From the NCBI GenBank assembly GCA_948146395.1, contig OX411544.1:38224630-38288629 (forward strand): 64,000 nucleotides of DNA. Direction: 5' to 3'. The DNA is from Fragum whitleyi. Its lineage: Eukaryota > Mollusca > Bivalvia > Cardiida > Cardiidae. Position 1 is the first letter of the stretch, and each line of letters begins with the position of its first letter. Shown here piece after piece: positions 1-14,300 of this stretch. The position numbers were made by a program, and so were the translations under genes. The notes below the pieces were generated by a model. The model did no database searches, had not been told where the DNA came from, and saw only the letters and a list, made by a program, of their open reading frames with translations.

Positions 1-1066
1 TAATAACCTAAGATCAATACCATGGAACGTTTTCAGCGAAGAGCAAGACAGATATGCCTCTTTGATTCTATGTAAAAAGGGATGCACCCGGGTGGACCCC
101 AAATGAAACCCCAGGGTCTTGATATGAACAAACTTGGAAGAGGTCCATAAGATGATGCTACATACTAACTATGAAAGCTGTCTGCCTACTGGTTTCAGAG
201 AAGATTTTTGAAGGTTTTCCTATTTTCACCCTTTGTGCTCAGATGAGCTGAAAGGGATGCACCCGGGTGGAGCCCAAATATGACCAAAAGGTCTTGATAT
301 GAACAAACTTGGTAGGGGCCCACTAGATAATGCTACATACCAAAAATGAAAGCAGTGTGCCCTCTGGTTTCGTTTAAAGAAGATTTTAAAAGATTTTGGC
401 TCTTTAATTCTATGAAAAAGGGTTGCGCCTGGGTGGAGCCCAAATATGAACCGAGGGTCTTGATATGAACAAACTTGGTAGAGGTCTATTAGATGATGCT
501 ACATACCAAATATGAAAGCTGTCTGCCTTCTGGTTTCAGAGAAGAAGATTTTTGAAGATTTTAATTTTTTTACCCTTCGTGCTCATAAGAGATAAAGGGA
601 TGCACCCGTGCAAAGCTCAAATATGACCCAAGGGTCTTGATATGAACAAACTTGGTAGAGGCCTACTAGGTGATGCTACATACCAAATATGAAAGCTGTC
701 TACCATCTGGTTTCAGAGAAGAAGATTTTTAAAGATTTTCGCTCTTTGATTCTATGTAAAAAGGGTTTGGCCCGGACAAAGCCCAAATATGACCACAGGG
801 TCTTGATATGAACAAACTTGGTAGAGGTCCACTAGATGATGCTACATACCAAATATGAAAGCTGTCTGCCTTCTGGTTTCAGAGAAGAAGATTTTTAAAG
901 ATTTTCATATTTTCACCCTTTTTGTTAAGGGTAAAGGAAAAGTTAAGGAATGATTTCATTTATTTGAACAACTTTGGTAGAGCTTGACCGAAGGAACAAC
1001 CCTGCCAAGTTTCATCAAGAGTGGCCCACTGGTTTAGGAGGAGAAGATGTTTAAAGAAATTGTGGA
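1..1066 (+). repeat. Core-A minisatellite of a truncated Helentron-like element
   Basis: About six units share the words AAAGGGATGCACCCGGGTGG, TTGATATGAACAAACTTGGT and GATGATGCTACATACCAAA. Two unit types alternate, one with TTTGATTCTATGTAAAAAGG and one with a TTTTTACCCTT...GAGATAAAGGG junction, so the true period is a dimer of about 340 bp. The first bases match the interior of the intact element at 21701-22970 close to its 5' end, so the 5' terminus probably lies just left of the window. The 3' end stops at GTGGATGACGG, where the intact copy continues into its GAC-rich tract and hairpin. Confidence 0.75.
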
Positions 1067-1202
1067 TGACGGCTGGGCCCCTAGATTTTTAGAGAAAATA
1101 CCCATATCCCTAATGTTAAATATTGAATTTTGTTAGCCTGGGCCCCTTAAGTCAATAATGTTAGTCTTTTTCCCTAGAAAACCCTTCAAAAAAAGAAAGA
1201 AA

Positions 1203-2110
1203 AACAAGCATTTGGAAGTATTGCATGGCAATACCAAGTCCCCTACCGGATTTATAAATATATCCCTAGAGCAGTATCTTTTTTGCTGACAAAGGTATAA
1301 CTACCTCTCCAAAAAATTGGTTGTATCAGATTTTATGTATCAGCTCAATATCTCTGAGGATAAAATAAAAAATCCTGAAATTTCCTGGTAATTTTATTAG
1401 TCCAGCATCCATATCTTCCACAAAAATTAATGGACCGGAACCAAATTCAAACTTGATCTGTAACTCATTGATGCGGACTCACATACCAAAAATCAGCTCA
1501 ATATCTCCAAGGGTTAAAAAAAAAAGTCTGGAAAACTGAAATTTCCTGGTAAATTTCTAAGTCCAGCCATCGTATCTTCCACAAAAATCAATAGACCGGA
1601 ACCAAACTCAAACTCGTTCTGTAACTCATTGATGCGGACTCACATACCAAAAATCGGCTCAATATCTCCAAGGGTTAAGAAAAAAAGTCTGGAAAACTGA
1701 AATTTCCTGGTAATTTTCTAAGTCCAGCATCCGTATCTTCCAAAAAAAACAATTGACCGGAACCAAACTCAAACTCCTTCTGTAACTCATTGGTGCAGAC
1801 TCACATACCAAAATTCAGCTCAATATCTCCAAGGGTTAAGAAAAAAAGTCTGGAAAACTGAAATTTCCTGGTAATTTCTAAGTCCAGCATCCGTATCTTC
1901 CACATAAATCAATGGACCGGATCCAAACTCAAAATCGTTCTGTAACTCATTGATGCGGACTCACATACCAAAAATCAGCTCAATATCTCCAAGGGTTAAG
2001 AAATAAAGTCCGGAAAACTGAAATCCGGACTGACAGACAGACGGACGGACGGAAGGACGGACAGAGTGCAAACCTATAGTCCCCTTCGGCTTTCGCCGGT
2101 AGGGGACTAA
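1203..2110 (+). mobile_element. Helentron-like element, AGTCCCCTACCGG family, complete
   Basis: The 5' end has AACAAG (1203-1208), a perfect 7-bp hairpin GTATTGC-ATG-GCAATAC (1218-1234), then AGTCCCCTACCGG (1237-1249). The core is about four and a half units of 160 bp, each with ACTCACATACCAAAAATC and AATATCTCCAAGGGTTAA. A GACGGACG-rich tract (2030-2066) follows, then a hairpin (2078-2108) whose right arm is the exact reverse complement of the 13-base 5' motif, then AAAAA. There is no protein coding. Terminal hairpins with asymmetric subterminal inverted repeats are known for Helentron (Helitron2) elements; the class assignment is inference. The element lies downstream of the last visible MRPL4 exon. 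Confidence 0.65.
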
Positions 2111-2255
2111 AAAGGATTCCACTGCCTTTCAAATTGCTCACGCTAAATTGATAACATTTAGAATGAGTCACCTGCCAGTAATACCCAAAAGGGGACTTTG
2201 GAAGTATGTATAGATAGATACTGATAGATAGAAATTGGATACATCATTCACACAC

Positions 2256-2373
2256 CTCTTTTCCTATGAGAAGCCTTGATGTCTGCAGCTCTTTTCATTC
2301 CAGTTCCCTTCTGTGCGAATAATTTCCTTCCACTCCCTCTAACCTCTGCTCTAGATTTAGCAAACCTGTAGTC
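2256..2373 (-). CDS. MRPL4: MRPL4 exon 5 (118 nt), last exon in the window
   Basis: The acceptor is TTTTCTGCAG and the donor GTGTGT. It encodes DYRFAKSRAEVRGSGRK then LFAQKGTG and a basic tail (HRKR). AEVRGxGRK...QKGTG is the universally conserved loop of L4 proteins. A MITE (2389-2625) ends only 15 bp upstream of the acceptor. No further exon is visible between here and the left edge, which is occupied by repeats. Confidence 0.85.
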
Positions 2374-5300
2374 CTGCAGAAAACAAATGTGCCTGTGCAT
2401 GACATTTCCAACAATTTGAATTATTCATGAGGTGTGAACATTGAGTAGCCTAGACAGCCACATACTGTAAATATAAAGTTACCTGATTGTCTACAGATAC
2501 TTTGAGACCTTGTCTATCTACTAGAGGCACAGTGAAGACTATGGTCAGACTGTGCAGATGCACAGGCTGGTCAGAGTCTTTGCTTTGTGCATACTTGAAA
2601 TTGTTGGAAATCTCAAGCACAGGCTCAAATTAAACTGTAAATTGTGTAAATCCTGAGTCTGTATATTTCTGCATCTTCAGCTCTGACACAGATATTGGCA
2701 TGTAATCCTGCAGAATTGATTGATTGAAGTTTAATGCAGCTTTCAACATTTTTTCAGTTATATAGTGGCGGCTTGAGCACCTAACAATTGATTTCTGGCA
2801 TTTCTGTCACAAGTGCAACCATCACATCCTTTCCTAGCCTCCAGCTGCTATCTCACATAGGTCTACAGTTATCAAACCATTGGTGAGAGACAGTAGCCTG
2901 AAAGAATGAGTGCCGCCATTGGGGATCAAATTGGGGATCTCTTGATTGACAGTCGGATGTAATATACCAACTGCGCTACAATGGCAGCCTAGTCCTGCAG
3001 AAAATAAAGGTAAACTGTATTTTGTGTAAATCTAGAGTCGGTTTATTTCTGCATCTTCAGCTCTGAGAGAGATATTGGCATGTTCAAAGCTTGGCTTCAA
3101 AGTATATTCGTTCTTTTTTTATACAAGAGGACCAAGATGGTCCTAGATCGCTCCCCTGAGTCTCTTTGACCGACATCTCATCAATTAAATAGGCAGATGT
3201 CATAAAGGAGATAATTTCTACACAAAAACAAGTTTCATGAAGTTTAGACCAAATTTGTAGCCTCTAGAGTTACAACAAGAAAATTATCATAAAGACCCCT
3301 TTCCCTGTGATATAACATGGATCTTTCCCATTTTCAATAGGATTCATCCTTATGATCTGACCAATATTCTGACCAAGTTTAATGAAGATTGGGTCATATT
3401 TGTGGCCTCTAGCAAGTAAACAATAAAATTGTCATTAAGGCCCCTTTTCCTGTGATATGGCAAGGATCCTTCCCATTTTTAAGTCTCTTGCGCTCGCGCT
3501 GCGACTTATTGTGGCCGTACGAAGTTTTCTGGACAGGTCAAACAAGGTCAAAGACAGACCTCTTAACGTCTTCTGTATTTCTGTTTTGAGACAAAGTAGA
3601 TCTCTGATTTCTTGTCCGCACTTTATGGTAATAAACATAACGAAATAATGCCACATTTTGCGATCGCATGAAAGTTGTAGAAGAAATATACATCATATTT
3701 CTTAAACTCCATATGAGGCAGAGAAAGAATTTCAAACTAGAAAGCCATGAATGGCTTGAGTAGCTCCACAGGCTTGAAATTCTTGTAAAAGCAAATAAAT
3801 GTTTTGACTAGATGTTTAGACATTTGGGGTTCTACTGATGTTGAAAATGATTCAATCAGTTACATTCTGAAAAAATGATTTTCATAGTTTCCACTTTTAA
3901 CATATTTAGGAATGACCTCCGCCCATAAAAAGCTTATTTTTCATTCAATCAAAATAATTTTTGGTACACTGATAAAGAGTCACTCAAGGATCATACCAGT
4001 GAAATTTGGTTGATACTCAAAAATAAGATTCTGAGAAAATGATTTTCAAATTTTCCACTATATAACACATAGAGAAATGACCTCTACCCATAAAATGCAT
4101 ATTTTTCATCCGATAACAATGATTTTTTGTAGACTGATAAAGGATCACTTAAGGATCATTCCAGTGAGATTTGGTTGATATCCATTGATCACATTCTGAG
4201 AAAATGATTTTCAAAGTTTCCACTATATAACATATAGAGAAATGACCTCCGCCCATAAAATGCATATTTTCCAACCGATCATAATGATTTTTTGTAGACT
4301 GATAAGGAATCACTCAAGGATCATTCCAGTGAAATTTGATTGATATCCATCCATAACATTCTGAGAAAATGATTTTCAAAGTTTCCACTATATAACATAT
4401 AGAGAATTGACCTCCGCACATAAAATGCAAATTTTCCATCCGATCACAATGATTTTTTGTAGACTGATAAAGGGTCACTTAATGATCATTCCAGTGAGAT
4501 TTGGTTGATATCCATCAGTTACATTCTGAGAAAATGATTTTCAAAGTTTCCACTATATAACATATAGAGAAATGACCTCCGCCCATAAAATGCATATTTT
4601 TCATCCAATTACAATGATTTTTTGTAGACTGATAAAGGGTCACCCAAGGATCATTCATGTAAAATTTAATTGGTATCCATTTATTTGAATCTGAGATAAC
4701 TCACTTTTTACCATATTTGGAAATTAGCCACGCCCATAAAATCCATGTTTTTCATTGGATCAAAATTTCTTGAACAACTTTGAAAGAGGGCCACCCAAGG
4801 ATCATTCCTGTGAAGTTTGGTTGAAATCCATCCAGAAGTTTCTGAGGAGAAGATTTTTAAAGAAAAGTTTACGACCGCATGCACGCACGCACGGACGGAC
4901 GGACGCACGATGGACACAACGCCATGACAATAGCCCCAGTGGCTTTCAGCCAGTGGAGCTAAAAACAAAAACAAACAAACAAAAAACACCGTAACCACAC
5001 CTGTTTAATATGCAGTAACGAGTTATTTCGTAAACCATTGAAAAAATAGTGCACTACGCGCAGTAATACAGACGCGTTTCAGAAAAAGAATAACATCGGT
5101 TTTCAACGAAACATCGTAACCACAATTTGTTTTTATATACAGTTAAGGGGTTTTCGTTGAAAGCAGGGCTCTCTGAAACGACGTAGTGTCGTCTGAGACG
5201 ACAACTTTTCTCAGCGGACGACAAAAAATCCTATCAAAGGTTTCCACCGGACGACAAGTTTTTCTAAGGCATGCGTCCCGACTTATAACCTCTCGGCTGT

Positions 5301-8300
5301 GTATAACATGTATTTGGTTGTTTACGTAAGTTAACTGTCGCGTGAAAAGTCGATAATAGCCATATCTGAAGTCCGATAGATGGGCGCGGTAGGCGTGGCG
5401 TTAATTGACGCCAACAGCCAATCGTAATCGGTTATTCGCAGACCTAGTAGGCGGACCCTGACTATCAATGAATTGAATCTAGACTCTGCCCGACAATGTG
5501 TTTTGCCACGATTGTTAGGCATAAACGAAACACGTGAACTATTAATATATTGATCGAAGCTGTTGATTCACTAATTATATACCGGTAATTGAATTCGAGC
5601 AGGGCCCCATTTTAGACGAAGACAATCGTAAGACAACATAATTGACCCGATTTGTTTGTAACAAGTAAATGATTAGTCCGTGTCCTTCGAACTGTCCCAA
5701 ATCTCTTTTACCTTTTTAAAATCGGTATTTTGACTTAAAACAATTAGTTAATGAAAGAAATGTTCCAAAAAAAATACGAAACGAATTACCACTACCGGTG
5801 AATCTCTGAAACGCCGTGCATGTGCTTAATTCCGTCGGATACCGTATTTCGAAAATGGAAAGCTCCGGATTAGCCTACTGATCAGACACGTGTTGAAATG
5901 AAAAAAAAAATGAACACAAATCAAGAGACAAGTGGTTCGGAAAGTTTAATCATTTCAATCTAAAAAAAAAAAAAAAAAAAGAGAGATAACCAATGCAGTT
6001 CAAACATACAATCTTTTGTAATGAAAATGAATTCTGAATTTTTTCTCTCAATTGGCAACATCTGCAAAGAGCATCATCGCATTGACTTATATGTTGAGAT
6101 TTTTTTAAAGTCTAAGTAAATACAATAACATTTTTGACCTCTTTTTAACTTCTGGCAAAAAGAAGATATGACTGTTTCAAAGACTTGCTTCTGTATTGGT
6201 TTTATATGGTTTTAAACTGAACCGGGAAAAGTTTTGTCATCTACTGAGCCCATCTCCAAAAATGAATAAAAAAATGTAAATAGCATTGGGATAAAAGACG
6301 AAAATGCTTTTTACAATGAATTCTTTCTTTTCAATCAATGTTTTCCTTAAGATAACCATTCTGGTGACTAAAACATTGGATTGTGTAGTAAAAGGTTAAT
6401 AAATTGTCGTTTCAATATCATAGTTTTGCATGGTACAAAACCAACCCTCATAATGATGGAATCTAACTTTTTTGTGTTGGATCCAACTTTTTCTGAAGTT
6501 GGATTCCTGGAATCCTACTTTCAAAACCCTAGTGAGAGCCCTGGAAAGCACCGAAAAAATAGTTCGCGCATGCGCAGTTATACAGACACGCTCACATATA
6601 GATCCAGTCGCTAGTTTCTCATCGGTTGTTATTCACTTCGTTTTGACAGAAACTCTGATTTAGGACCAAATAAAATTAGATAGTCTTAAAAATTTATCTA
6701 TCAACATTTCTAGTCAATCGAGCATTATTCTTGAAAGAAGAATTTGATTCTATGGAATATTTCCCAGATATGAACAAATTTTCCACAAAATACTCCACCC
6801 ACCAATGTTAAAATCGATCAAAGTCAAAATAAGGAGATATGGTGAAACTTGTGTATTTTTTTAAATACTTGAACCAGAATAGTGGTAACATTTTCATCTT
6901 TTTCACTTCGAAATTTATTATTCTGTTCAATGAAATCGATGATTGTATTCATCCCGTCTCAAAATGTCATTTGTGACAGAAAATAATAGGCTGCTTAGAA
7001 GTTTTGACAAGTATGTTTTATTATACCCCAGCAAAACTTTTTGTAGCTCCACTAAAAGATTGATTGATTGAATGGGGTTTTACGCCGCTTTCAACATTAT
7101 TTCAGTTATATCGCGGCGGCTGGAGCACCTAACAATGGATTCCTGGTATTTCTCACGCCAGTACTACCATTACATCCTTTCCTAGCCTCCAGCTACTATC
7201 TCACATAGATCTACGATTATCGACCCATTGGTGAGAGACAAATAGTCGGAAAGAATGAGTGCCGCCGGATCCACTAAAAGAATGTCACCCATGTCGAGAA
7301 CCTATGTAGAGGAATAGCAGGAGGCTCGGTTAGGGTATTGTGAAAGTACTGGTATGAAATAAACTAGAATCCATGGTTTGGTGCTCCAGTCGCTGCGGTA
7401 TGACCATAGCAGTTGAAAACGGCGTAAAACCCCAATAAACCATACCCCCGCAAAATGATCGTCAGTGTTCTCCCCAGCCCAATAAGCTTATCAGCCCCAC
7501 TACAGCTTCATCTAAAACAGTGTTATGTCCCTACAGCTTTAAAACTACCCCACCGCTCAATTTCTTCAGAATGGTCATCAAATAGAGAAATTTTAGTTAT
7601 CTTATGTCAAAAACTGATGAAATAAGGCAAAACTGATGAATTAAGGCATTTTGTACAATAAATATGCATAAAAACATTATTGGAAAAGAAGAAATTGCTT
7701 AATTTTTTTTTATTCACATAATCACAATTACTTGCATAAACATTGTATTGTAAGCTTCCCACGATGCTGCCACTACAGCTTTCAATTATTCTTAGGAAAA
7801 CCCTGATCGTTTTAGGGGTTATACTGGCATCAGCCTGTCTGTCCGTCCATGTACAAATCTTGTCTTGCGCAAAGCTCAAATATTGATAAAGGTACATGTA
7901 TAATTGTGACCCATCACACTAAAAGGGACCTTATGGCATGTGTGAAAAATATTGACCCTAGTCAGTCTGTACTGTCCGCGCAGCCAGACTAGGGCCGACG
8001 CTTTTCACTTTTATGTAATTTTCTAAATCTGGGGTATTTACCCTATCTTACTCTGTATTCACTTTTCGCATACGGGATCTGGTTAACCTGCTCTGGGTCT
8101 GACAAGTTTGTCAAAATTTGGATTTTTGGAGTTTGGATTTTAGCGTGACGGGTCACAATTTTGAAAATTCAAAGGTACATAGAATTTATTGTGGAGAGGT
8201 TCAATAGATCTAATTTTTAAGAGACAAACATCTCTTGTTGTCTACAATTCAATATTAATTTCATTTCCTTCAATACTTTTTAAAGCCTTCTCTGATAGGG

Positions 8301-11300
8301 TCATAAAAAGCAAGTCATGTTTAACTAATACATCTGTTGAAGCGACTTTCAGGCCCTTCAGGGCTTTGATTAATAGGTTTTATCCTTGTGACCTGGCCAA
8401 AATTATGATCAAGTTTCATGAAGATTGGGCCATATTTGTAGCTTCTAGAGCATTTAAAAGAAAATTATTATAATGGCCCCTTTTCCCTTGATAAAGTATG
8501 GATCCTTTCCATTTTTGATAGAGTTCATCCTTGTGACTTGTCAATCATTCTGACCAAGTTTCATAAAGATTGGGCCATATTTACGAACTCTAGAGTGTTA
8601 ACAAGAAAAATATCATTAAGGCCCCTTTTCCTGTGATATGGCATGGATCATTCGGATTTTCAAAAGGGATCATCCTTGTGACTTGGCCAACATTCTGACC
8701 AAGTTTGATGAAGATTGGGCCATATTTGTGTCCTCTAGTGTGTAAGCAAGAAAATTGTCAATAAGGCTCCTTTTCCCTTGATATGGCATGGATCCTTCCC
8801 ATTTTCGATGGGGTACATCCTTGTGACCTGGCCAACATTCAGACCAAGTTTCATGAAGATTGGGCCATATTTGTGGTCTCTAGAGTGTAAACAAGAAAAT
8901 TGGTCATAAGGCCCCTTTTCCCGTGATTTTGGCATGGATCCTTCCCAATTTCTAAAGTGTTCATCCTTGTGACCTGACCAACATTCTGACTAAGTTTCAT
9001 GAAGATTGGATCATATTTGTGGTCTCTAGAGTGTAAACAAAAAAAATTGGTCATAAGGTCCCTTTTCCCGTGATTTGGCATGGATCCTTTCCATTTTCGA
9101 TAGGGTTCATCCTTGCAGCCTGACCAACATTCTGACCAAGTTTCATGAAGATTGGATCATATTTGTGGCCTCTAGAGTGTAAACACTTAATTGGTTGACG
9201 CATGACGACGCACGACGAACGACGCACACCGCACGACAGACATTCAATGATCACAAAAGCTCATCTTGAGCACGATGTGCTCAGGTGAGCTAAAAAATTA
9301 CTAAAATTAAGCTTTGGTGTTTAATCAGTTAAATATATTATCGAAAATGAAAACCATTGCTAAAAAGACTTGATTTACAGAAGATAATAGGGGGTTATGT
9401 CAGTCTTAAACCCATGTTGCATTTAGACAATTCCAAAGAGTACCTACAACATAGGATCTGTGAATTAATAATTGGATTTGTTAAACAAAAATTATAATAA
9501 AGATGTTCACCAAATTAAGATTGTCCAGAATTCTTAATTTTGCATTGAAAACAAACTCTTTCTGATATATTTATCATATATATTTCATAAATACTTATGC
9601 ATCTTGAAATAAAATTTTTTCACACACATGACCTTGATTTATTAACTTTATTTATAAAATGACCTTTGTCAGGGGAGTGAAATAACCCTGTTGAATATTT
9701 TTGATATTACACCGGTGTTATCACACTAGTGGAATAACTATGCAAATGAGCCCAGAGCGAATAGCAATCCTATTTTGTAACCCAGAAAAAATGATGTCAT
9801 AATGTATTTATTGTGACGTCAGTTTTAACGGCGTTTTAAGCTTCGCAGAAAATTGTAATGTTGAATTTCAAGAATTTTGATGATTATTCGCTGAATTTGG
9901 GTCATATTATAGATAGAATATAAAATTTGTGCTCATATAATACAGAATTCATTAAACTTGTAATCTAAAACAGATAAAAACTCAGTGTGTTTAATAAATT
10001 CGGTATTCCATAACCACTCATTCAATCCTCTTTATTTGTCCGATGGCCTTGACATTGGCAGAAGCCATTCAACAAAAGCTACCTACAAACCCAATATGAA
10101 GACCACATCTTCAATAAGATCTGAGAAACAGAGAATATTGAAGGATCAATGCAAAACTATTGGAAGTGCCTATAAATTTATAGGCACTTACAATAGATCT
10201 GCGCTGTCCCATTTATTTTAATTTGCATTAAGATAAATTACTGTAAAACTACATGCCCCTGTTCTACAATATAGAGGCATATTAAAACTGTCATAATCTT
10301 AACGTATTTCTCCTAATAAACACCCCCGGGAGCTAAACATAACATGGTCAGGGAGTTTTTATTTAGTATGCCTTTTCTGTTTTAAAAAATCAAAAGATTT
10401 AATGGCTTTTAGGCCAAATTCCCTTCTACTTTTAGAGAAGGCGCTATTAATTAGAGGAAATATGGTGTTTAGTACTTTTGTCTTTACAACATGCATTCCC
10501 CAGATGTTGACCATAGATCATGAAACAATACACTAAAATAACTTACTATGTGTTTATACTCTTGCTGCCATCTGACATTTTTGTAGAGTATGTCTATTCT
10601 GTGAAATAAACATGAGGTTCAGTCAGAAAACATTTAGCAAAGAGATCCTGAAAATGATTTCCAGAGTGGCCTATACATTATCAACAACAGAGCCAGAATG
10701 GCCCTAAAACGCTCATTTAATTTTATTGGTCCAGTGGATCTCATCCAAGAAACTTTCAGGCAAAGTTTCATTCACATTTGCCTAATTGTTGAAGAAGAGA
10801 TGTTATTCCCAAATTTACAGTGATAAAAGACCCTGCCCACACATTCATTACAGAGGAGACTCAAAATAAGCCCCACCTTGCCAAGCCCATATTTATGGGT
10901 ATATCAAAATTTTTGAAAATGTTCACCCAAAGAACATTCTGGTAAAGTTTCATTGAAATCGACCAAAGTGTTCAGGAAGAGATGTTGTTCAAAGATTTCG
11001 GGCTCAAAATAAGCCCCACCCTGCAACGCCATTATTTATTGGTAAATCAAATTTTCGCAACAATTTTTGAAGAGGTTCACCGTATCTGGTGAAGTTTCAT
11101 TGAAATTGGCCCAGTGGTTCAGGAGGAGATGTCGTTAAGGATTTCGGGCTCAAATAAGCCCTGCACTGCCACGCCAATATTTATCGGCCAATCAAAATTT
11201 CGCGAACAATTTTGAAAAGGGTCACCCAAGGAACATTCTGGTAAAGTTTTATTGAAATCGGCCCAGTGGTTCAGGAGGAGATGACATTCAAAGATTTTGG

Positions 11301-14300
11301 GCTCAAAATAAGCCCCCCCTGCCACGCCCATATTTATGGGCATATCAAAATTTTGAAACAATTTTTGAAAAGGTTCACCAAAGGAACATTCTTGTAAAGT
11401 TTCATTGAAATTGGCCAAGTGGTTCAGGAGGAGATGTGGTTCAAAGATTTCAGGCCCCCAAAAACGCCACGCCCTGCCACGCCCATCTTTATGAACCAAT
11501 AAGAATTTAGCAAACAGTTTTTAAAGAGAGTCACACAGGGAACATTCTGGCAAAATTTCATTGAAATCAGCCAAGCGCTTTAGGAGGAGAAGAAAAATTG
11601 CCCCTTCTTCACCAATGACAGCTATATTCAGCCAATCTTAAATAATGCCAAGATAAAATTTATGGTATTGAAAATTTTGGTCAATCTTAAATATTGCCCA
11701 TATACAACCAATGACATTCACAATAATATTTACTCAATATTAAATATTGTCCATATACAACCAATGATATTGGTATTGTGGTTTTGTCAATCTTAAAAGT
11801 TGCCCATATACAACCATTTTAATAATATTATAGTTATAAAATCTTGCTCATATTGCCCATGTACAAACATGATATTGACAATTATTTTTTGTCAATCTTA
11901 AATATTGCTAACCAATTGCACAAGCAATGATAGATATATTGACAATATCAATGATTTTGTATGGTGATATTGAAAACTGGTTCAATACTGTTAAGCAATT
12001 TCACCTTTTCACTCAATATTTTTTACAAAACAGTTTAGTTTCATTTGAAATACATATTCTATTCAATTTTGACTGTTCTACAGTTTTGAAATACACAAGT
12101 TTTAAGATAACTTTAAGTCATTTTACCTAGGTGGTGCTGCAAATATGTCTGGATGCAGGTCTATTATACCAAGTTTCTTGGATTCCAGGGTGTCCAAGTT
12201 CTCTAGCCATGCTTGTTTGGGTTCCTTGAATGGATTTGGTTTGTCTATCTGTCTGGATACTATCAGGGGTAGTGATGCCCTCTCTATCACTAGAAACATA
12301 AAGAGTACAATGAGGGATATTGATTGGTTATCTCCCTTGAAATACTCCAAAAGGAGGGAGAGTCCCAATCAGTCGATGGTTACCTTGGGTTTTATCCCTA
12401 TTTTCTTTGCACTATAATATTTGGAGATATAAAGCTCTAAATCAAATATTGCGCAATAAATAAGATACATTTGATGTAAAACAAATTTGAACTTTCTTCT
12501 TTACTGTTTAAAACTTTAACATAAATACAAATTGCATAAATAAGAATTTTGTATCAACAAAAATAAAATTTACAACTTCCCCATAGAAACCATGGATAAA
12601 ATCCAAGGAAATTTACATAAAGGACCGCTAACGTTTTTGGAGCACCTCTGATTTAACCCTAAGAAAAACAAGGGAGTTAACACACAAGTCCCCAAGTGTT
12701 CATGTCGGTGTAAGATCTATTTATCTTTCATTGGCATTTGAACTATGAAGAAGTTTATAAATTTTCAAAACACACAACGGGTAGCATGTCATTGATAGAA
12801 ACATTGGCAACGGTCTGAATTAGGAAAGGGATTATCTTTGACCTGACCATAAACAAGCCCTACGTTCAGGCTGACAAAACGGTGCAAACAGTTTTCCAAT
12901 TAAATCCCACTTTGCACATGCAAATGCATGCAAAGCGGGGAAAATTGGAAAACTGTGTGCACTGTTTTGTCATCCTGAACACAGGGCTTGATTTTCATCC
13001 TCCAAAATCTTATTCTGTCTCCTAGAAATTTCTACCAAGGGGGTCAGAATGACCCCCTTGAGATAATTTTCTATGGGCCAAAACTGGGTTTCATCCTTCA
13101 AATTCTGAATGCTGCATCTTAGATAAATCACTTGATATTTACAAGAAAGGGGATCATTATTTAAACCTGCAAAATTTCTACAAATTATTTGCTCTGCAGA
13201 TGTTTTGATCCCTTTCAAGTATGTTTGCTGCCCTGCCCCCCCCCCCCCCCCCCTCCCACTTGAATTTCATGGTTTAAAGTGTCAAAGACTCCTGATTTTC
13301 AAACGCTAGCACAAGCCTTGATATCATATCGTATTATATAGGTAAAACAAGCAACCAATCTGCAACCAATATGCAGGGATTATGTTTAACTGAGTAAAGA
13401 GAATTTACATAAGAGATGATACAAGAATTACAATGGCAAAATTCGTTGCAAGCACATTTTAGCCTATTTACTTACACTCTTATCCTGCAGCCTTTTATTT
13501 CATTTTTGTTTCAAACAAATAGTCAATGTTTGGTGTTTTGTTTTTCACCAAATCTTGCTCAAGTTTTCCAAACACTAATTCATCAGAAAACTGGCAGTGT
13601 AGGCAAAGATCAGACTGCATGTCTGTGCAGGCTGATCTTAGCCTATACTGACTGCAAAAGCCTTGAACAAACTAGGCAAATGCTGTGAACTGAATGAAAA
13701 GGTAAATGAAGTGAAATTTAGTCATCAATGTTTGAAAAAACTTGTATTTTTATCAATAAGCGTATACACATAGAGGATGATTGTTTGTTTCAGTGTAAGA
13801 TTGATTTATATTTCATTGAGTGAACAACAAAAGCTATATTTTCACGAGTGAAAATACAGCTTTTGTTGTTCACGAAATGAAATATTAAACGATCTTAATT
13901 GAAAAACAAATATTTATTCTATTTCTTTAATGCAAAAAAAGAGACAAATTTTGAAATTTGTCGGACATATTTTTGTAAAGCATGTCATTTTGCACGTGAT
14001 TGCTATGCAATGTTCATTGTGACGTCACTTATTTCGCCCCACATAGATGACGTCAGATAGAGATACATGCACAAAAGTAGGGTATAAAATTTTGATAATT
14101 TCATTGCTTTTGCGGTGAGATTATCAAGTGATAATCTACCATTATTTCTCGATAAACCACCAAAAAGCATTAAAGAAAACAGGTCTTTTATCTGTTCATT
14201 TAATGTTTAACAGAGGACTGCTCACAATCGAAAAATCAAAACATTCCTTTATAATGAGATTAGTGTTGGACTCTGACATTTTTGGCCATTTTATTTCACT

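Noticed and set aside
1..1066. Regular direct repeats resembling a CRISPR-like array
   Set aside because: Units are ~170 bp, imperfect and without short unique spacers; this is eukaryotic minisatellite DNA.
11119..11499. 126-codon open frame on the minus strand
   Set aside because: It lies across core-C repeat units; the protein repeats with the DNA and is not conserved as a protein.
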